This document shows positions 49,001-57,397 of a stretch of 64,000 nt of DNA, piece by piece. A program made the position numbers and the translations under genes. Location of the stretch: contig NZ_CP059556.1 of NCBI RefSeq assembly GCF_024734405.1, positions 1,860,001 through 1,924,000 on the forward strand, written 5' to 3'. Source of the DNA: Saccharopolyspora gregorii (lineage in GTDB: Bacteria; Actinomycetota; Actinomycetes; Mycobacteriales; Pseudonocardiaceae). Below the pieces are notes generated by a model, which saw nothing but the letters and a program-made list of their open reading frames with translations, had not been told where the DNA came from and searched no databases. Position 1 is the stretch's first letter. The number at the start of each line of letters is the position of its first letter.

Positions 49001-51581
49001 CGCCGTGGAACTCGCCGAGGCGGGCACCGCGCTGTTCACCGGCACGCTGTCCCGCCGCACCCACCCGTGGCTGGCCGAGCACGTCGTCGGCGGCACCGCG
49101 CTGGTGCCCGGCACCGCGCTGCTGGAGCTGGCGCTGCGCGCGGGGGAGGAGACCGGCTGCGACCGCGTCGACGAGCTCACCCTCACCGCACCGCTGGTGC
49201 TGCCCGCGCGCGGCGGCGTGCAGGTGCAGGTCGCGGTCGCCGCCCCGGATGCGGACGGCCGCCGCACGCTCACCGTGCACGCCCGCGAGGACACCGGGCA
49301 GGACTGGCGGCTGCACGCCACCGGCTCGCTCGCCCCGGCCGCCGGGGAACCGGCCGAGCTCGGCGCCTGGCCGCCGCCCGGTGCGGAACCGCTCGACGTG
49401 GCCGATTGCTACCAGCGGTTCGCCGACCTGGGCTTCGACTACGGGCCGGTGTTCCAAGGGCTGCGCGCCGCCTGGCGCGACGCGGACGCGGTGTTCGCCG
49501 AGGTCGCCCTGCCCGCCGAGGTGGACGTCGCGGGCTACGGCCTGCACCCGGCGTTGCTGGACGCGGCGCTGCACGCGGCGATCCTCGCGAGCTCCGGCGA
49601 CGGCGAGCTCCCCTTCGAATGGCGCGGCGTCACCGCGCACGCCACCGGCGCCCGCGCGCTGCGGGTGCGGCTGACCCGCGACGGGGAGGCGCTGCGCCTC
49701 GCCCTGACCGACCCGGCCGGGGCGCCCGTCGCGACCGTCGAAGCGCTGCGCACCCGGGAAGCCGCACCGGTGCGGCGAGGCATCGGCCGGGACTCGCTGT
49801 TCCGCCGCGACTGGGCCGAACCCGCCACCACCGGTGCGCCCGCCGAGGTCCCGGCGCTGGCCGGACCCGACCCGTTCGGACTGGCCGAGCTGTTCCGCGC
49901 AGCCGGGCGGCCTGCCGAGAACCACGAGCGCCCCGGCGACGCGGCCGGGACGGTGCTGTGCTCGCTGGACGGCGGCGACGAGCCCGCCGCAGCGCACGCC
50001 CGCACCCGGCAGGTCCTCGACCTGGTGCGGGAGCACCTCGCCGCCGAGCGTGCCGGGACGCTCGTGTTCGTCACCCGCGAAGCCGACCTCGCGGCCGCCG
50101 CCGCGGCCGGGCTGGTGCGCACCGCCGCCACCGAACACCCCGGCCGGTTCGCGCTGCTCGACCTCGGCACCGGGACGGTCACCGCCGACGCGGTGCTGCG
50201 GGCGCTGGCCGTCGGCGAACCGCACGTGTCCCTCGTGGACGGTGCGCCGGGAGTGCCGCGGCTGGTGCGGGCCGAACCGGCCGAGCCGGTCGGCTGGGAC
50301 GCGACCGGCACCGTGCTCATCACGGGCGGCACCGGCGGACTCGGCCGCGTGCTGGCCCGGCACCTCGCCGGTCGAGGGGTGCGGCACCTGCTGCTGGCGA
50401 GCAGGCGCGGACCCGACGCCGAGGGGGCCGCCGAGCTGGTCGCCGAACTGGCCGAACTCGGCGCGCACGCCGAACTCGCCGCCTGCGACCTCGCGGACCG
50501 GGCCGACGTGGACGCGCTGCTCGCCGGGATCCCGGCGGACCGGCCGCTGCGCGCGGTGCTGCACGCGGCGGGCGTGCTCGACGACGGGACGCTCGACTCG
50601 CTCACCCCGGACCGGCTGGACGCGGTGCTGCGGCCGAAGGTCGACGCCGCCTGGCACCTGCACGAGGCCACCCGCGACCACGAGCTCATCGCGTTCGCCC
50701 TGTTCTCCTCGGTGGCCGGGATGGTCGGCACCGCCGGTCAGGGCAACTACGCGGCCGCGAACTCCTACCTCGACGCGCTGGCCCGGTACCGCCGGGAACG
50801 GGGCCTGCCCGCCGTCTCGATGGCGTGGGGCGCGTGGGAGAACGGCATGGCCGGGGCGCTCGACGAGCGGGACACCGCGCGGCTGGCCCGCGCCGGAACC
50901 CCGCCGCTGGACGAAGAACTCGGCCTCGCCCTGTTCGACGCGGCGCTCGCCGCGGACGACCCGGTGCCCGCGCCGGTGCGGCTCGACCTGGCCGCGCTGC
51001 GCGCCCAGGACGACCCGGCGCCGTTGCTGCGCGGCCTGCTGCGCACCTCGGCGCGGCGGACCGCGAGCACCGGCGAGGACCTGGCCGCGGCGCTCGCCGC
51101 CCAGACCGGACCGCAGCGCCGCGACACCCTGCTGGAACTGGTGCGCACCCACGCCGCCCAGGTCCTCGGGCACGCCGACGCGGCGGGCATCGAACCGCAC
51201 GCCGAGTTCAAGGGCCTCGGCTTCGACTCGCTCACCGCCGTCGAGTACCGCAACCGGATGGGCGCGGTGACCGGACTGCGGCTGCCCGCCACCCTGCTGT
51301 TCGACCACCCGACCCCGGCGGAGCTCGTCGAGCACCTGCTCGGCGAACTCGCCCCGGAACGCGGTGGGGCGGCGGCGCTGCTGGCCGAACTGGACCGGCT
51401 GCACCGGGCCTTCGACGGGCTCGACGTGGACGAGGAGCTGCACGAGCAGGTCACCGGACGGCTCGACGTGCTGCGCAGCAAGTGGAGTGCGCTGCGCGGC
51501 GGGGAGACCTCCGAGGAGTTCAGCTTCGACGAAGCCAGCGACGAGGACATCTTCCAGATGCTCGACGATGAGCTGTCTTGA
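31047..51581 (+). CDS. Type I PKS, four KS-AT(malonyl)-DH-KR-ACP modules (polyene segment, modules 3-6)
   Basis: 6,844 residues; ATG 31047 with GGGGG 6 bases upstream; helical N-terminal docking segment. All four modules are complete. KS Cys 204, 1890, 3579, 5267. AT Ser 636, 2332, 4022, 5715, each with HAFH (733, 2429, 4117, 5813), so malonyl-CoA. DH His 934, 2632, 4317, 6012 in HxxxGxxxxP, with Asp 1093, 2796, 4474, 6172. KR Tyr 1496, 3186, 4875, 6568 with LDD or VDD (B-type, giving trans alkenes after dehydration). ACP Ser 1661, 3350, 5038, 6728. No ER is present, so each module leaves a double bond: four in conjugation, extendable if the next protein starts with another DH module. The equivalent nystatin/amphotericin protein has six modules. 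The C-terminal docking tail is acidic. Repeat copy B follows the stop. Confidence 0.96.
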   Translation: MTDSNAQYVEALRSSLKEVERLREQNQRLVSAAAEPIAVVGIGCRFPGGVGTPEQLWDLVAAERDAIGPFPTDRGWDLERLRGEGPGSSLALEGGFLDGMAEFDAEFFGIAPREAVAMDPQQRLLLETAWEALERAGIDPASLRGSATGVFAGTTGQDYGKVLDASDEDVEVYSTTGHAACVLSGRLSYLLGLEGPAITVDTGCSSSLVALHQAVQALRSGECSLALIGGASVMATPGPFTSFTAQHGLAADGRCKPFAAGADGTGWGEGAGVLVLERLSDARRNGREVLAVVRGSAVNQDGGSNGLTAPNGPAQQRVIRAALENARLAPSDVDVVEAHGTGTSLGDPIEAQALLATYGQDRDEPLWLGSVKSNIGHTQAAAGVAGVIKVVLAMRHGVLPRSLHADAPSGDVDWSAGEVRLLTGRRDWPQRDRARRAGVSSFGISGTNAHVVVEQAPPVEPAPRERQVVPGAVALPVSARDPEALSAQLDRLDAHLAAHPDLEPLDVALTLASARSAFEHRAVRLAGPDGVVAVAEGEAAPECASAFLFAGQGAQRLGMGRELHVRFPVFADALDAVCAELDPHLRRPLREVLWGEDADPLNRTEFAQPALFAVEVALFRLLESHGVHPDHLVGHSIGEIAAAHVADVLSLPDAAKLVAARGRVLQALPAGGGMLAVRATEDEVADLLDERVGIAAINGPDSLVLSGDAARLDEIAARWAEDGRRTTRLAVSHAFHSPLMDPALAEFRAVVSELSFGTPRLPIISTRTGGTGADFGDVEHWVRHVREPVRFADAVGVLGGRGVRAFLELGPDGALSALTARLLPDAVAVPLLRADRGEERTALTALARAHVAGVPVDWAAVLDGTGARRVDLPTYPFQRRRFWPATSRTRGGAAPAAGPGSHPLLGARVELAGGDEVLFESVLSVAAQPWLAGHVVGGRILLPGTAFLELALRAADETGCAGVAELALAAPLVLPADGAVRVQVRVAAPGPDGSRTADVFARADEDAPWIRHATGVLGAATDRGVPLTEWPPAAEPVDLAGSYERLAELGFDYGPAFRGLRRVWRGDGEVFAEVELPSDVDADEFGLHPALLDAVQQAAAFADLGPISRGGLPFAWEGGALHATGAAAVRARLARAGEDAVSVVVADAQGAPVATVDSLLAREVPAEGVGAAATAREALFRLDHEPVRAEERPDRVTALAPIGAAWDLAGLLGAPEVPDLAALADEPGPVVVPVRGGPDLAISAHELTAAALALVQDWLDRFDDSRLLFATADPAADPAAAAVHGLVRVAEAEHPGRFGLLVLDDPEPDALAAAIATAEPDVLVRGDRVLAARLARADVPAEPATWDPDGTVLITGGTGGIGAELARHLVRERGVRHLLLLSRRGLDADGAPELAADLRELGADVVVAACDAADRAALAEVLAGVPEPHPLRAVVHAAGVVDDGVLAALDAERLAAVLRPKVDAAWNLHELTRDLDAFVLFSSVAAAFGSAGQGNYAAGNAFLDALARHRHAAGLPATAPAWGPWTRDVGMTGVLGDDDVARLARSGMPPLDVADGLALFDAAVAGDDPAPLTVRLDLAGLRSRGEVAPLLRGLIRTPGRRTRAAGAATTGLAARLSGLPEPERREALLELVRGRVAVVLGHSGASAVPASRRFQDLGFDSLTAVELRNGLGADTGMRLPATLVFDHPTPEALAGFLHEELFGAEPEATAAVPVKSDVDDPVVVVGMACRYPGGVSSPEDLWRLVSEGADGITGFPTDRGWDLDRLYDPDPDVPGRTHVRAGGFLHEAARFDPALFGMSPREALATDSQQRLLLETSWEALERTGIDPMSLRGSGTGVFAGVMYNDYGTLLPGAEFEAHRANGSAPSVASGRVAYTFGFEGPAVTVDTACSSSLVAMHWAAQALRSGECSLALAGGVTVMSTPGTFVDFSRQRGLAADGRCKSFSAAADGVGWAEGVGMLVLERKSDAERHGHEILAVLRGSAVNQDGASNGLTAPNGPSQQRVIRQALAAAGLSTSDVDAVEAHGTGTTLGDPIEAQALLATYGQDRDEPLWLGSVKSNLGHTQAAAGVAGVIKTVLAMRHGTHARSLHAADPSGHVDWDAGAVRLLADARPWPDDAHPRRAGVSSFGISGTNAHVILEQGPAPSPAERPDEPGVQPWVLSGHTPQALRAQAARLLARVQAGSGSRADLGYSLATTRAELEHRAVLLAAEPDELLGGLAALTTGEPDPRVVAGAATGGKLGVLFSGQGAQRLGTGRELHARYPAFATAFDAAAAELDRYLERPLREVLWGEDADLLDGTGYAQPALFAVEVALFRLLESWGVRPDHLAGHSIGEVAAAHVAGVLDLPDAARLVGARARLMGALPPGGAMIAVQATEDEVRPLLDERADLAAINAPGSVVLSGDADVVERLARRFADDGRRTHRLRVSHAFHSPLVEPVLDEFAAELAELTFHAPRIPITSDVTGAPAGPEIATAEYWVRHVRACVRFADGVRTLHEHGVRTFLEVGPDAALTALVAETLADEDAAALPALRRDHDEQRALLTALARLHSRGVPLDWAALFPGARRVELPTYAFQHEAFWPAPATAAGDATSLGVRPAEHPLLGGTVELADTGETLFTGRLSTAAQPWLAQHAVHGSVLLPGTAFLELVTRAGDEVGCDRVDDLTIGRPLALPATGALQLQVRLGAEQAGRRVVEVHTRPEGDPELPWTRHAAGTLTTGADAEPAVLAEWPPAGATPVDLDGCYDALADAGFEYGPLFRGLTAAWRVGDEVCAEVRLPEPALADAATYGMHPALADAALHAIAQLDGVRRGLPFTWDGVSLHATGATALRVRITPVEPDVVSLAVADETGAPVASIAALTLREPEDAADAAGRDALFRLEWTPIRASAGGVSATAAGADHFGVGEALRAAAVPAGQDVVLLPVQPAGTGPEAAHELARDVLDTVQQHLAADDPARLVFVTRDATTGGDPAAAAVWGLVRTAEREHPGRFGLLDLDSATPDPDLLARAVAAAEPQLRIRCGVLAAARLARLSAPTGTAPGWNPDRPVLITGGTGGLGAAVARHLVRDRGVRRLLLVSRSGGEADGVVPLVAELTAMDADVQVAACDVADREQVARLLDRHEVGAVVHTAGVLDDGVVDALDPERLAAVLRPKVDAAWHLHELTHDLDAFVLFSSLAGTFGSPAQGNYAAANAFLDALAQHRRAAGLPATSLAWGPWAADGMTGGLSDADRERMARSGMPPLPVEQGLALFDLAVGAGEPVVLPARLDLPALRARGDVPSVLRGLIRTRTRRAGAGTGVARALGDRLAALPEAERATALLDLVRGQVATVLGHSGAAAVEPWRAFQELGFDSLTAVELRNGINAATGLRLPATAVFDHPNAEALAGFVAEELFGATTAATPEEVLPPVVDDPVVIVGMACRYPGGVSSPEDLWRLVSEGGDATSDFPADRGWNLDELYHPDPDHPGTSYTRRGGFLHRAAEFDPGFFGMSPREALATDSQQRLLLEVSWEAVERAGIDPTSLRGSRTGVFAGVMYNDYGTLLAGTEFEGYQGSGSAGSVASGRVSYTFGFEGPAVTVDTACSSSLVGMHLAAQALRAGECSLALAGGVAVMSTPSTFVEFSRQRGLSPDGRCRSFSAEADGVGWSEGVGVLVLERLSDARRHGHRVLAVLRGSAVNQDGASNGLTAPNGPSQQRVIRQALASAGLSTSDVDVVEAHGTGTSLGDPIEAQALLATYGQDRETPLWLGSVKSNLGHAQAAAGVAGVIKMVQAIRHGALPATLHADEPSPHVDWEDGAVELLTERRRWPEHDRPRRAGVSSFGISGTNAHVILEQAEPEPVPADRPRPAIGAVPWVLSARDEPALRAQAARLAEHLDVIPGADPADVGYSLATARTGFEHRAVVFADEPVGTLEALRAVAEGGPEVVRGRVADGGLAFLFAGQGAQRLGMGRELHARFPVFADALDAVCAELDPRLSRPLREVMWGEDADLLNRTEFAQPALFAVEVALFRLVESWGVRPDHVAGHSLGEITAAHAAGVLSLPDAARLVAARGRLMQALPAGGAMSALRAAEAEVAPLVEGRADIGIAAVNGPGAVVVSGADSAVAEVEQRFPGSTRLRVSHAFHSPLMHPVLAEFRAVAAELTYHPAAIPVVSALTGRRDEVREPEHWVRHVCEAVRFADAVRELVTLGATTLLDIGPDGSLAVLAQHSLDATAVAVPLVRKDRAETDAVRAALAELHVRGVEPDWAALLPGARQVELPTYAFQHRRYWPEPAAGGGDVRAAGLSSAGHPLLGAAVERADEDGFLFTSRLSTGSHPWLAEHVVRGAVLVPGTAFAELALRAGDEAGCDRVDELTLLAPLVLPERAAVRVQVWVGADEDGRRGVEVYSRPDDDADRDWTRHATGVLTGGGARVEPPTGVGTAIELDGFHDGLAAAGFDYGPVFRGLRAAWRDEDAVLAEVELPAETGVAGFGLHPALLDAAVQAAALLGELPAGALPFAWRGMALHATGARALRVRIARTGADEVSLAAVDPAGEPVVSVESLVLRAGAAQRSAEQDGLYRLRWTEVEPGAVEPSLVVLGSADSADFAAELRAAGVDARHVPEPAEVPGSLGVPGESALVLVPIIGGADVPGSVRELSARVLELLREPALRDSRVVFATRGAVARDGTEDVRDLAAAAVHGLVRAAQAEDPGEVGLVDLDEDPASLRAAAEWSSEPRVVRAGVPHVGRLATGTAGPSTSWASCGRVLITGGTGGLGAAVARHLVAEHGVRELLLVSRTGRADELVAELSEVDVLVESCDVADRDALAALLDRHPVGAVVHAAGVLDDGVLDSLTPERFDAVLRPKVDAAWHLHELCGDVAEFVLFSSLAGTFGSAGQANYATANAFLDALAAHRRAAGLPAVSLAWGPWVESGGMAGTLSEVDRRRLERSGIPPLSQERGLALFDAATGGDEAVAFPVRFDFAALRGGEELPGLLRGLVRAPARRAVAAGSATLVQRLAGLAPEERHRQVLELVRGQIAAVLGHATAGEVDPRLAFQDLGFDSLTAVELRNRLAADTGLRLPATLVFDHPTATALTTRLLAELLGEEETAPAEVRVRAVDGDPIVIVGMACRYPGGVSSPEDLWRLVSEGGDATSDFPANRGWDMDALHGPDPDAAGTSSTRRGGFLHDAAEFDPAFFGMSPREALTTDPQQRLLLETSWEALERTGIDPVSLRGSDTGVFAGVMYNDYSDTLTGAEHEGYQGHGSAGSIASGRVAYTFGLEGPAVTVDTACSSSLVAMHWAAQALRSGECSLALAGGVTVMSTPAAFIEFSRQRGLSPDGRCKAFSADADGVGWAEGVGMLVLERKSDAERHGHEILAVLRGSAVNQDGASNGLTAPNGPSQQRVIRQALAGAGLSTSDVDAVEAHGTGTRLGDPIEAQALLATYGQDREIPLWLGSVKSNLGHTQAAAGVAGVIKMVQAMRHGTLPRTLHAASPSSEVDWTAGSVRLLTEPADWPETGRPRRAAISSFGISGTNVHTILEQPAAAPPPERDLPAGPVPLVLSAKTPEALRAQAGRLADHLDDAAAEPADLAFSLATGRSRFDRLAAVLAADGPSAARSLRALAAGTPDAATVEGLAGRGGLAGRGGLAVLFTGQGAQRLGTGRELHARFPVFADALDAVCAELDPHLPRPLREVLWGEDADLLHRTEFAQPALFAVEVALFRLLESWGVRPDRVAGHSIGEITAAHVAGVLDLPDAATLVAARGGLMQALPAGGAMTAVQAAEDEVLPLLADRELGVAAVNGPESVVLSGTADAVAEVAAHFRELGRRTTELRVSHAFHSPLMDPVLDEFRAVAAGLTYRGPEIPITSTSGEPGDFDAEHWVRHLRAPVRFADAVQDLAGRGATAFLELGPDAVLTALARDTAPEDAALIPALRAGHPEEPAVLTALVRLRMHGTEPDWRAVLPGARRVDLPTYPFQHQEFWPDTPLAPAGNIAAAGLRAAGHPLLGAAVELAEAGTALFTGTLSRRTHPWLAEHVVGGTALVPGTALLELALRAGEETGCDRVDELTLTAPLVLPARGGVQVQVAVAAPDADGRRTLTVHAREDTGQDWRLHATGSLAPAAGEPAELGAWPPPGAEPLDVADCYQRFADLGFDYGPVFQGLRAAWRDADAVFAEVALPAEVDVAGYGLHPALLDAALHAAILASSGDGELPFEWRGVTAHATGARALRVRLTRDGEALRLALTDPAGAPVATVEALRTREAAPVRRGIGRDSLFRRDWAEPATTGAPAEVPALAGPDPFGLAELFRAAGRPAENHERPGDAAGTVLCSLDGGDEPAAAHARTRQVLDLVREHLAAERAGTLVFVTREADLAAAAAAGLVRTAATEHPGRFALLDLGTGTVTADAVLRALAVGEPHVSLVDGAPGVPRLVRAEPAEPVGWDATGTVLITGGTGGLGRVLARHLAGRGVRHLLLASRRGPDAEGAAELVAELAELGAHAELAACDLADRADVDALLAGIPADRPLRAVLHAAGVLDDGTLDSLTPDRLDAVLRPKVDAAWHLHEATRDHELIAFALFSSVAGMVGTAGQGNYAAANSYLDALARYRRERGLPAVSMAWGAWENGMAGALDERDTARLARAGTPPLDEELGLALFDAALAADDPVPAPVRLDLAALRAQDDPAPLLRGLLRTSARRTASTGEDLAAALAAQTGPQRRDTLLELVRTHAAQVLGHADAAGIEPHAEFKGLGFDSLTAVEYRNRMGAVTGLRLPATLLFDHPTPAELVEHLLGELAPERGGAAALLAELDRLHRAFDGLDVDEELHEQVTGRLDVLRSKWSALRGGETSEEFSFDEASDEDIFQMLDDELS

Positions 51582-51616
51582 GGGGGTCTGTCGAACTCGT
51601 TCTGCGTTGGGGGCGG

Positions 51617-51775
51617 GTGGCGGAACCTCAGCGCCCTCCTCGCTGCGGGATCGTTTTCACCGGTGGCTCCGCCACAGGAGAAAACGCTGTCCTCGCGAGG
51701 AGGGCGCTGAGAACCCGCGGGTGGTCCTGTTGATCGGGTGGTCGGCGGCTCAGCGGCTTCGCCGCTGACAGGAAG
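51617..51775 (-). repeat. Structured intergenic repeat, copy B (inverted relative to A)
   Basis: About 159 bases downstream of the four-module PKS. Outer arms CTCAGCGCCCTCCTCGC (51627-51643) and its exact complement (51695-51711), inner CGTTTTC/GAAAACG (51652-51658, 51680-51686), tip GTGGC-TCC-GCCAC, and a separate perfect 8-bp hairpin TCAGCGGC-TTC-GCCGCTGA (51750-51768). The arms differ from copy A at three positions, each with the matching change on the other arm. It lies between convergent genes and may end PKS transcription. Confidence 0.9.
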
Positions 51776-52056
51776 GAAGACGACGAGATCGGGGTGGGAG
51801 GTCCGCTGCCGGGTGTCGAGCGCTCTGGTGGTCAGGAGGGGTGCCGGCGGAGCGGAGTCGAGGTTTGGCCTGCGCGGGTCTTGGAGCTTCGCATAGGGCG
51901 GATCTACGAGCACTCGGAAGCGTGACGGTGACGTTTCCGCTCGGAGCCGGAGATCGGCGGTGGCCGTCCGCTGGTATGGCGCAGCATCGTCCGGTGCCGT
52001 GCCCGGGAATCCGGTGTCGTGCCGGGGAATGCGGTGCCGAGGCTCGCCGAACCGGA
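51776..52056. other. Non-coding stretch without a recognised gene
   Basis: About 280 bases between repeat copy B and the exporter terminator. I see no open frame with both a ribosome site and a recognisable product. Around 51990-52040 there are loosely repeated GTGCCGKGSSYGGGGAAT-like words, too irregular to name. Confidence 0.5.
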
Positions 52057-52089
52057 ATCCGGGTCGGGCCGGATCGCCGGCCCCCGGAT
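52057..52089 (-). terminator. Hairpin terminator of the ABC exporter operon
   Basis: ATCCGGG (52057-52063) pairs with CCCGGAT (52083-52089), and GGCCGG (52067-52072) with CCGGCC (52077-52082) around an ATCG loop. This makes a strong interrupted stem that runs up to the last base of the permease stop codon. The leftward exporter transcript should end here. Confidence 0.65.
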
Positions 52090-52907
52090 CAGAGCGGGCG
52101 GCGGAAGCCGCGGACCGCGATGGCGGCGCTGGCGAGGGTGACCAGGACGCTGATCAGCAGCGACGGCACCACCAGCTGTCCGCCGTCGGCCAGGTCCAGC
52201 GCCACCGCGCGGGAGGCGTCCACCGCGTAGGTGAGCGGGTTCAACCGCGCCACGACCTCCAGCCAGTCCGGCAGCTGCTCGATCGGCACGAACGCGCTGG
52301 AGATGAACATCAGCGGCACCATCACCAGCACGCTGATGTTCTGCATCGGCTCGGTGCGCCGCATGCAGGCGCCCATCGCGAGGAACGCCCAGCTCAACGC
52401 GCTGCCCACGGCCAGCGTCAGCAGCGCGGACAGCACCATGCCGACGAGCCCGCCGCGCGGCGCGTAGCCGAGCAGCCCGACGGCCAGCGCCAGGATCATC
52501 ACCAGCTGCACCGCGGTGCGCACGAAGTCGGAGGTGCTGCGCGCCAGCAGCAGCGAACTCGGCATGATCGGCAGCGACCGCAGCCGCGCCACGATGCCGT
52601 TGCGCAGGTCCTCCACCAGCCCGACCCCGGTCTGCGAGGACGTCTGCACCACGTGGTTCACCAGCACCGCGGGCATCAGGAAGTCCAGGTACTCGGTGCC
52701 GGGCGGCAGCCCGTCGGCCAGCGGCAGGTTCCCGAAGATCTGGGTGAACACGAACAGCGTCATCACCGGCTGGATCAGCCCGACCAGCACCAGCCCGGGA
52801 TCGGTGAGGAACGCGCGCAGCGAACGGCCGGTCAGCACCACCACCTGGGTGACCGCGGAACTGCCGTTCCAGCGGTGCGGTGCGCAGCCGGTGATCGTGG
52901 TGGTCAT
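52089..52907 (-). CDS. ABC-2 type exporter permease (DrrB-like)
   Basis: 272 residues with about six hydrophobic membrane segments and the layout of the DrrB/ABC-2 permease family used for antibiotic efflux in actinomycetes. Visible segments include LVGLIQPVMTLFVFTQIFG near the N-terminus, VQLVMILALAVGLLGYA and MVLSALLTLAVGSALSWAF centrally, and VVPSLLISVLVTLASAAIAV at the C-terminus. Its ATG overlaps the ATPase stop (ATGA at 52907-52904), so the pair is translationally coupled and should form one inner-membrane complex. Likely substrate: the polyene of this cluster, for self-resistance or export. That is an inference from location only; polyene clusters more often carry larger fused ABC exporters (NysG/NysH type). 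Confidence 0.92.
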   Translation of the reverse strand: MTTTITGCAPHRWNGSSAVTQVVVLTGRSLRAFLTDPGLVLVGLIQPVMTLFVFTQIFGNLPLADGLPPGTEYLDFLMPAVLVNHVVQTSSQTGVGLVEDLRNGIVARLRSLPIMPSSLLLARSTSDFVRTAVQLVMILALAVGLLGYAPRGGLVGMVLSALLTLAVGSALSWAFLAMGACMRRTEPMQNISVLVMVPLMFISSAFVPIEQLPDWLEVVARLNPLTYAVDASRAVALDLADGGQLVVPSLLISVLVTLASAAIAVRGFRRPL

Positions 52908-53929
52908 GCTCGCTCCACAGCGGTCGGGGAGGGGGGCGCGTCGCGCGCGTGCCGGGCGAGCGCCAGGTACACGTCGTCCAAGGTCGGTTCGCCGAAGGCC
53001 AGCTCGGCCGCCTCGATCCCGGCTTCGTCGAGGACCCGGACCACCGCGGCCGTCTCCCGGGACTCCTCGATCGGCGTGACGACGGCGGCGCCGTCCTGCG
53101 CGACCGACGGGGCGAAACCGGCGCGCCGCAGCGCCGCGCAGCCGGTCTCCGCGGTGGAACCGGGGCCGAGCACGACGGTGACGGTGCGCGTGCCGACCTG
53201 CGCCTTGAGCTCCGCGGCCGACCCGGAGGCGACGACGGTTCCGGCGGAGAGCACGGTGATGGTGTCGGCGAGCCGGTCCGCCTCGTCGAGGTACTGGGTG
53301 GTCAGCAGCACCGTGGTGCCCTCCGCGACGAGGCGTTCCACGATGTCCCACATCGCCATCCGGCTCGACGGGTCCAGTCCGGTCGTCGGCTCGTCCAGGA
53401 AGATCACTTCGGGGTTCCCGACGAGGCAGGCCGCCAGGTCCAGGCGCCGCCGCATCCCGCCGGAGTAGGTGCCCGCCCGGCGGCTCGCGGCGTCGGTGAG
53501 GTCGAAGGCCTCCAGCAGTTCCGCGGCCCGCGCGCGGGCACGGCCTCCGTCGGCGCCGAGCAGCCGGGCCAGCATCACGAGGTTGTCCCGGCCGCTCATC
53601 TGCTCGTCCACCGAGGCGAACTGGCCGGTGAGGCCGATGCGCTTGCGCACCTCCCGCGGCTGCTCGGCGACGTCGAAGCCAGCGACCCTGGCCACCCCGG
53701 ACGTCGCGGGCAGCATCGCGGTCAGCACGTTCACCAGCGTCGTCTTGCCCGCGCCGTTGTGCCCGAGCAGGCCGAGGACCGAGCCGCGCGGCACGCTCAA
53801 CGTCACCGAATCCAGCGCGGGCACCGCGCCGAAGGACTTGCCGACGCCGATCGCCTCGATCATCGGAGTCCCGGCGCCGACGGCACCGCGGTCGGGCCGC
53901 TCGCCGGGTGCCGTTGGCAGCACGGTCAT
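52904..53929 (-). CDS. ABC exporter ATP-binding protein (DrrA-like)
   Basis: 341 residues. Walker A GHNGAGKTT (56-64), signature YSGGMRRRLDLA, Walker B VIFLDEP, switch His replaced by Gln-containing LLTTQYLDEADRL, and a DrrA-type C-terminal extension ending in EPTLDDVYLAL. ATG 53929 is chosen because GGAG lies 6 bases upstream; in-frame sequence further upstream has no ribosome site. It powers the adjacent DrrB-like permease, with which it overlaps by four bases, and diverges from the second glycosyltransferase gene. A role in exporting the macrolide is inferred from its place between PKS and sugar genes. Confidence 0.93.
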   Translation of the reverse strand: MTVLPTAPGERPDRGAVGAGTPMIEAIGVGKSFGAVPALDSVTLSVPRGSVLGLLGHNGAGKTTLVNVLTAMLPATSGVARVAGFDVAEQPREVRKRIGLTGQFASVDEQMSGRDNLVMLARLLGADGGRARARAAELLEAFDLTDAASRRAGTYSGGMRRRLDLAACLVGNPEVIFLDEPTTGLDPSSRMAMWDIVERLVAEGTTVLLTTQYLDEADRLADTITVLSAGTVVASGSAAELKAQVGTRTVTVVLGPGSTAETGCAALRRAGFAPSVAQDGAAVVTPIEESRETAAVVRVLDEAGIEAAELAFGEPTLDDVYLALARHARDAPPSPTAVERA

Positions 53930-54178
53930 GCGTGGCTCCCCCGCAACTGGTTCGTCGTGTGCCCCGGGGGACGTGCTCGCGTCTCCCCAGGATCCGCGAG
54001 CCGAGCATGCGGTACCGGTCCACGCCGGGCCAACGGCTAGCACCGAAACACTCGTGCGACGACTAGAACAGGCCGCGCCCCGGGCTCCGGCGGGTCGGAT
54101 TCCGCGCCATCTCTAGGGATTCGCCCACCGGGCCGCAACGTAGCTTGGCGGCGCCCGTCGAGCGAAAGGGAAACGCGC
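53930..54178. promoter_or_regulatory. Divergent promoter region of exporter and second glycosyltransferase
   Basis: 249 bases between outward-facing starts. It contains one operator-like 16-mer at 54113-54128 (listed separately) and, 11 bases further on, TAGCTT (54141-54146), a possible -10 for the rightward gene. The exporter side shows no clear promoter boxes by eye. Confidence 0.55.
54113..54128 (+). promoter_or_regulatory. PAS-LuxR (PimM-type) operator-like sequence upstream of second glycosyltransferase
   Basis: CTAGGGATTCGCCCAC matches 13 of 16 positions of CTVGGGAWWTCCCBAG, the best match I found in the window. It lies 51 bases before the glycosyltransferase ATG, overlapping the expected -35, which is where PimM binds in pimaricin promoters. 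Confidence 0.5.
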
Positions 54179-55420
54179 ATGCGAGTGCTGTTCGCGGTGT
54201 CCGCCTGGCCGGGGCACTACTTCCCGCTGGTCCCGCTGGGCTGGGCGCTGCGCGCCGCGGGCCACGACGTGCGGGTGCTGTGCGCGGAGTCCGAAGTGGA
54301 CCCGGTGTCGCGGGCGGGTCTGACCCCGGTCCCGGTGTTGCGCGGGCTCGACCTGCTGCTCGGCGCGCGGCTGATCAACCTGCTCGGCGCGCACCGGGGG
54401 AACTGGCCGTACCCGGCGCCGCCGCTGCACCCGCGGACGGGCGAACCGCTGGACCTGGCGTCCTTCGACTTCGGCGCCTGGCACGAGGAGCTGCGGCCGG
54501 TGCTGCTGGAGCACGCCACCCGCAGCACCGACGCCGCCGTCTCCTACGCCCGGGACTGGCGCCCCGACCTGGTCGTGCACGACCTGATGAGCGTGGAGGG
54601 CCCGCTGGTCGCGAAGGTGACCGGGGTGCCCGACGTCCTGCAGCTGTGGGGACCGGTCGGCACCGGCGACGACTACAGCCCCGTCGGCGGCGGTGCACCG
54701 GAACCCGCGGTGCCGGTGGACACCAGCGGCGCCTTCGCCCGCTACGGCGTCGGCGAGATGGGTTTCCACCACGTGGACCACGTGCTGGACCCGTGCCCGG
54801 CGCAGCTCCGCCCGAACGGGCCCGAACCCCGCATCCCGTCGCGCTACGTCCCGTACAACGGCCCCGGCTCGGCGCCGCTGGACGTGCCGCCGCGCGGCGG
54901 CCGGCCGCGGGTGTGCGTGGTGTGGGGCCGGTCGGCGACCCGCACGTTCGGCGCGACGGTGAACAAGATGCCGCAGGTGGTGGCGGCCGCGACCGGGCTG
55001 GGTTGCGAGGTGCTGCTGCTGGCCTCGCCCGCGGACGCGCGCGAGTGCGGGCCGCTGCCGGAGTCGGTGCACGTGCGGACCGACCTGCCGCTGAGCCTGG
55101 CGCTGCCCGGGTGCGACGCGGTGGTGCACTACGGCGGCGGGGGAGCGACGATGACCTCGGTGGTGGCGGGGGTGCCGCAGCTGGCGCTGCCGTGCGGGTT
55201 CGACCAGACGCTGATGGCCCGGCGGATCACCGGTTCCGGGGCGGGGCTGGACATCCCGAACTGGGAGGCCGACGCCGAGGGCATCGGCGGAGCGCTGCAC
55301 CGCCTGCTCACCGAACCGGCGTTCACCGGGTCGGCCGCGGAAGTGGCCTCCTCGGCGAACGAACTACCCGCCCCGGCCGAAGCGGTCCTCGCGCTTCGGG
55401 ATCTCGTCGCGGGGGGATGA
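54179..55420 (+). CDS. Second glycosyltransferase, EryCIII/macrolide deoxysugar family (GT1)
   Basis: 413 residues, GT-B fold. The N-terminus (MRVLFAVSAWPGHYFPLVPL) is that of activated-sugar transferases of the macrolide/anthracycline type. The donor-binding block HYGGGGATMTSVVAGVPQL with downstream LPCGFDQ is the variant of the HxGGxGT...P...DQ motif seen in that family. It differs clearly from the polyene transferase at 16791, so the product should bear two sugars. ATG 54179 is preceded by AAAGGG at 8 bases. It stands alone between divergent exporter genes and the convergent dideoxysugar operon, whose NDP-sugar is the likely donor. Acceptor (aglycone hydroxyl or the first sugar) cannot be told from sequence. 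An operator-like site lies 51 bases upstream. Confidence 0.9.
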   Translation: MRVLFAVSAWPGHYFPLVPLGWALRAAGHDVRVLCAESEVDPVSRAGLTPVPVLRGLDLLLGARLINLLGAHRGNWPYPAPPLHPRTGEPLDLASFDFGAWHEELRPVLLEHATRSTDAAVSYARDWRPDLVVHDLMSVEGPLVAKVTGVPDVLQLWGPVGTGDDYSPVGGGAPEPAVPVDTSGAFARYGVGEMGFHHVDHVLDPCPAQLRPNGPEPRIPSRYVPYNGPGSAPLDVPPRGGRPRVCVVWGRSATRTFGATVNKMPQVVAAATGLGCEVLLLASPADARECGPLPESVHVRTDLPLSLALPGCDAVVHYGGGGATMTSVVAGVPQLALPCGFDQTLMARRITGSGAGLDIPNWEADAEGIGGALHRLLTEPAFTGSAAEVASSANELPAPAEAVLALRDLVAGG

Positions 55421-55423
55421 GGT

Positions 55424-55578
55424 TCCGCCCCTTCGGGGGGACCTCAGCGCTTTCCTCGCCGCGGGATCGAGTGCACCGGTGGCTCCGCCACAGGCGACAA
55501 CGCCGTCCTCGCGGGGAAATCGCTGAGAAACCGCGGGCGTGCGTGGTCTCCGCTCAGCGGCGTCGCCGCCGACCGGAA
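55424..55578 (-). repeat. Structured intergenic repeat, copy C (degenerate, same orientation as B)
   Basis: Between the convergent glycosyltransferase and 4-ketoreductase genes. Outer arms CTCAGCGCTTTCCTCGC (55443-55459) and GCGGGGAAATCGCTGAG (55511-55527) pair with one G-U and one mismatch. The GTGGC-TCC-GCCAC tip is intact, the inner stem is lost, and the flanking hairpin TCAGCGGC-GTC-GCCGCCGA has one mismatch. It is the most decayed of the four copies. Confidence 0.8.
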
Positions 55579-55637
55579 GAGGGCACGGCCTCGCCGCGCG
55601 GTTTCCTGCGTCACGAGTTCCGCCGGATCGGCGGCGA

Positions 55638-56414
55638 TCAACCGGAGTGAAAGTCCACTGTGGACGTCAGTAGGTAGGAGTGCAGGTACCGGTCCAGGAG
55701 GTCGTCCAGGTAGCCGGGGCCGAAGTCGTGCTCGGCGAACGCGGGCACCAGCCGGTGCAGCTTCGCCAGGTCCACCCGGGTCAGCTGCGGTGGGCGCGAC
55801 AGCGCCCGCACCTCGGGGTCGGCGTCCAGCCGCCGCCGCAGCGCCGCCACCACGGCCGGCACCGGGATCGGCACCCCGGAGGCCACGTTCACCACCTCGT
55901 CGCGCACGCCCGCCGCGCACAGCGCGTCGAGCACCGGCGGCACGTGCCGCACGTCCAGCAGGTCGCGGTGCGCCTCGGGGTGCACCGTCACCACCCCGTC
56001 CAGCACGCCGCGCACCAGCGACGGCAGCAGCTGCGCGGGCTGCTGCCCGTCCCCGACCAGGTGGGTCAGCCGCAGCACCAGGAACCGCGCGCCGGAGAGC
56101 TCGCACACCCGCTCCAGCGCCAGCTTGTGCCTGCCGTAGGCGTTCAGCGGGAACACCGGGCCGTCCTCGCGCCCCGGCGTCCCGTCGGCGCCGTAGATCG
56201 CCGCCGAGGACGTGGACAGGAACACCGCGGTCCGCCCGTCCGCCCGGCAGCGCCGCAGCACCTCGCCGACCAGCGCCGCCTCCCGGTCGAACTCGGCGGT
56301 GTCCGCGGCGGCCGTGGTGGACACCCCGGCGGCGATCAGCACCACCTCCGGGTGCGCCGCGCCGAGCCGCGCGGTGCAGTGCCGGGCGAGGAAACCGCTG
56401 CCGACGACCTCCAT
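55638..56414 (-). CDS. NAD(P)-dependent NDP-hexose 4-ketoreductase/epimerase-like SDR
   Basis: 258 residues, short-chain dehydrogenase fold of the NAD-dependent epimerase/dehydratase class. N-terminal nucleotide loop GSGFLA is a shortened form of GxxGxxG; STSSAAIYG provides the Ser and NAYGRHK the YxxxK catalytic pair. In deoxysugar operons such proteins reduce the 4-keto group as the last step (EryBIV-like role). ATG 56414 shares one base with the stop of the upstream 3-ketoreductase (TGATG). It is the third gene of the operon 2,3-dehydratase, 3-ketoreductase, 4-ketoreductase. The stereochemistry, hence digitoxose versus olivose or another sugar, cannot be read from the sequence. Confidence 0.85.
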   Translation of the reverse strand: MEVVGSGFLARHCTARLGAAHPEVVLIAAGVSTTAAADTAEFDREAALVGEVLRRCRADGRTAVFLSTSSAAIYGADGTPGREDGPVFPLNAYGRHKLALERVCELSGARFLVLRLTHLVGDGQQPAQLLPSLVRGVLDGVVTVHPEAHRDLLDVRHVPPVLDALCAAGVRDEVVNVASGVPIPVPAVVAALRRRLDADPEVRALSRPPQLTRVDLAKLHRLVPAFAEHDFGPGYLDDLLDRYLHSYLLTSTVDFHSG

Positions 56415-57397
56415 CAGGCGGGCACCCGCACCGCGGCGGCCCGCACCTGCTCCACCAGCCGCGCGGTCTCCTCGGCCGCGTCCAGCCACGCCGGTTCGTC
56501 CGGCGCGCGGTCCAGCACGGCGCGGGCGAACGCGGCGATCGAGTCGCGGAACTGGTGGGCGGGGACGAGCACGAACTCCTCGGCGTGGTCCTGCTCGTCG
56601 ACGCGCAGCAGCGGCGGGTGCTCGGCGGGCGGGGTGAACGCGCGGTCCAGCCCCAGCGCGCCCGTCGCGCCCCACAGCCCGTAGCGGGACCGGTAACCGT
56701 GCTGGAAGCCGAACTCCAGGTCGGCGAACACGCCGTCCGGCGACACGAGCAGCGCGTGCCCGGCCAGGTCCACACCGCGCCGCTCGTCCATCCGCAGCAC
56801 CGCGCCGGACAGCGCCAGGCCCGGACCGAGCAGCAGCTGCGCCGCCCGGATCGGGTAGACCCCGACGTCGAGCAGGGCACCGCCGCCGAGCGCCGCGTCG
56901 TAGCGGATGTCGGAGTCCGGCAGCGGCGGGATCCCGAAGGTCGCGGTGAACGTGCGCAGCGCCCCGATCCGCCCGTCCGCGACGAGATCGGCGACGGTCC
57001 GGTGCTGCGGGTGGTGCAGGAACGCGAAGTTCTCCCGCAGCACCAGGTTCCGCTCCCGCGCCAGCGCGGTCAGCTCCCGGGTGCGGTCGGCGCGGTCGGT
57101 GAGCGGTTTCTCGCACAGCACGTGCTTCCCGGCGCGCAGCGCCCGCAGCGCCCACTCGTGGTGCAGCGCGGTCGGCAGCGACAGGTAGACGGCATCGACC
57201 TCGGGATCGTCCAGCAGCGCCGCGTAGCCGGTGGTGGCGGTGCCGCCGAAGCGGTCCGCGAACTCGGCCGCCTTCGCCGCGTCCCTGCTGGCGACCGCGG
57301 TGATCTCCAGCTCGGGGATCTCGGCGGCGGCGGGCAGCGTGCGGCGCCGCGCGATCGCCGAGCAGCCCAGCACGCCGAGCCGCACCCGCCGGCTCAC
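56414..57397 (-). CDS. NDP-hexose 3-ketoreductase (Gfo/Idh/MocA family)
   Basis: 327 residues. Rossmann start LGVLGCSAIARR, then CEKPL with the conserved lysine of the Gfo/Idh/MocA family, and a C-terminal sheet domain. Family members such as SpnN, UrdT and KijD10 reduce the 3-keto group formed by NDP-hexose 2,3-dehydratase, giving a 2,6-dideoxy-4-keto sugar. The GTG start at 57397 overlaps the dehydratase stop by four bases (GTGA), and the stop overlaps the next gene by one base, so all three are translationally coupled. The gene order dehydratase-ketoreductase fits channelling of the unstable 3,4-diketo intermediate. Confidence 0.9.
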   Translation of the reverse strand: MSRRVRLGVLGCSAIARRRTLPAAAEIPELEITAVASRDAAKAAEFADRFGGTATTGYAALLDDPEVDAVYLSLPTALHHEWALRALRAGKHVLCEKPLTDRADRTRELTALARERNLVLRENFAFLHHPQHRTVADLVADGRIGALRTFTATFGIPPLPDSDIRYDAALGGGALLDVGVYPIRAAQLLLGPGLALSGAVLRMDERRGVDLAGHALLVSPDGVFADLEFGFQHGYRSRYGLWGATGALGLDRAFTPPAEHPPLLRVDEQDHAEEFVLVPAHQFRDSIAAFARAVLDRAPDEPAWLDAAEETARLVEQVRAAAVRVPA

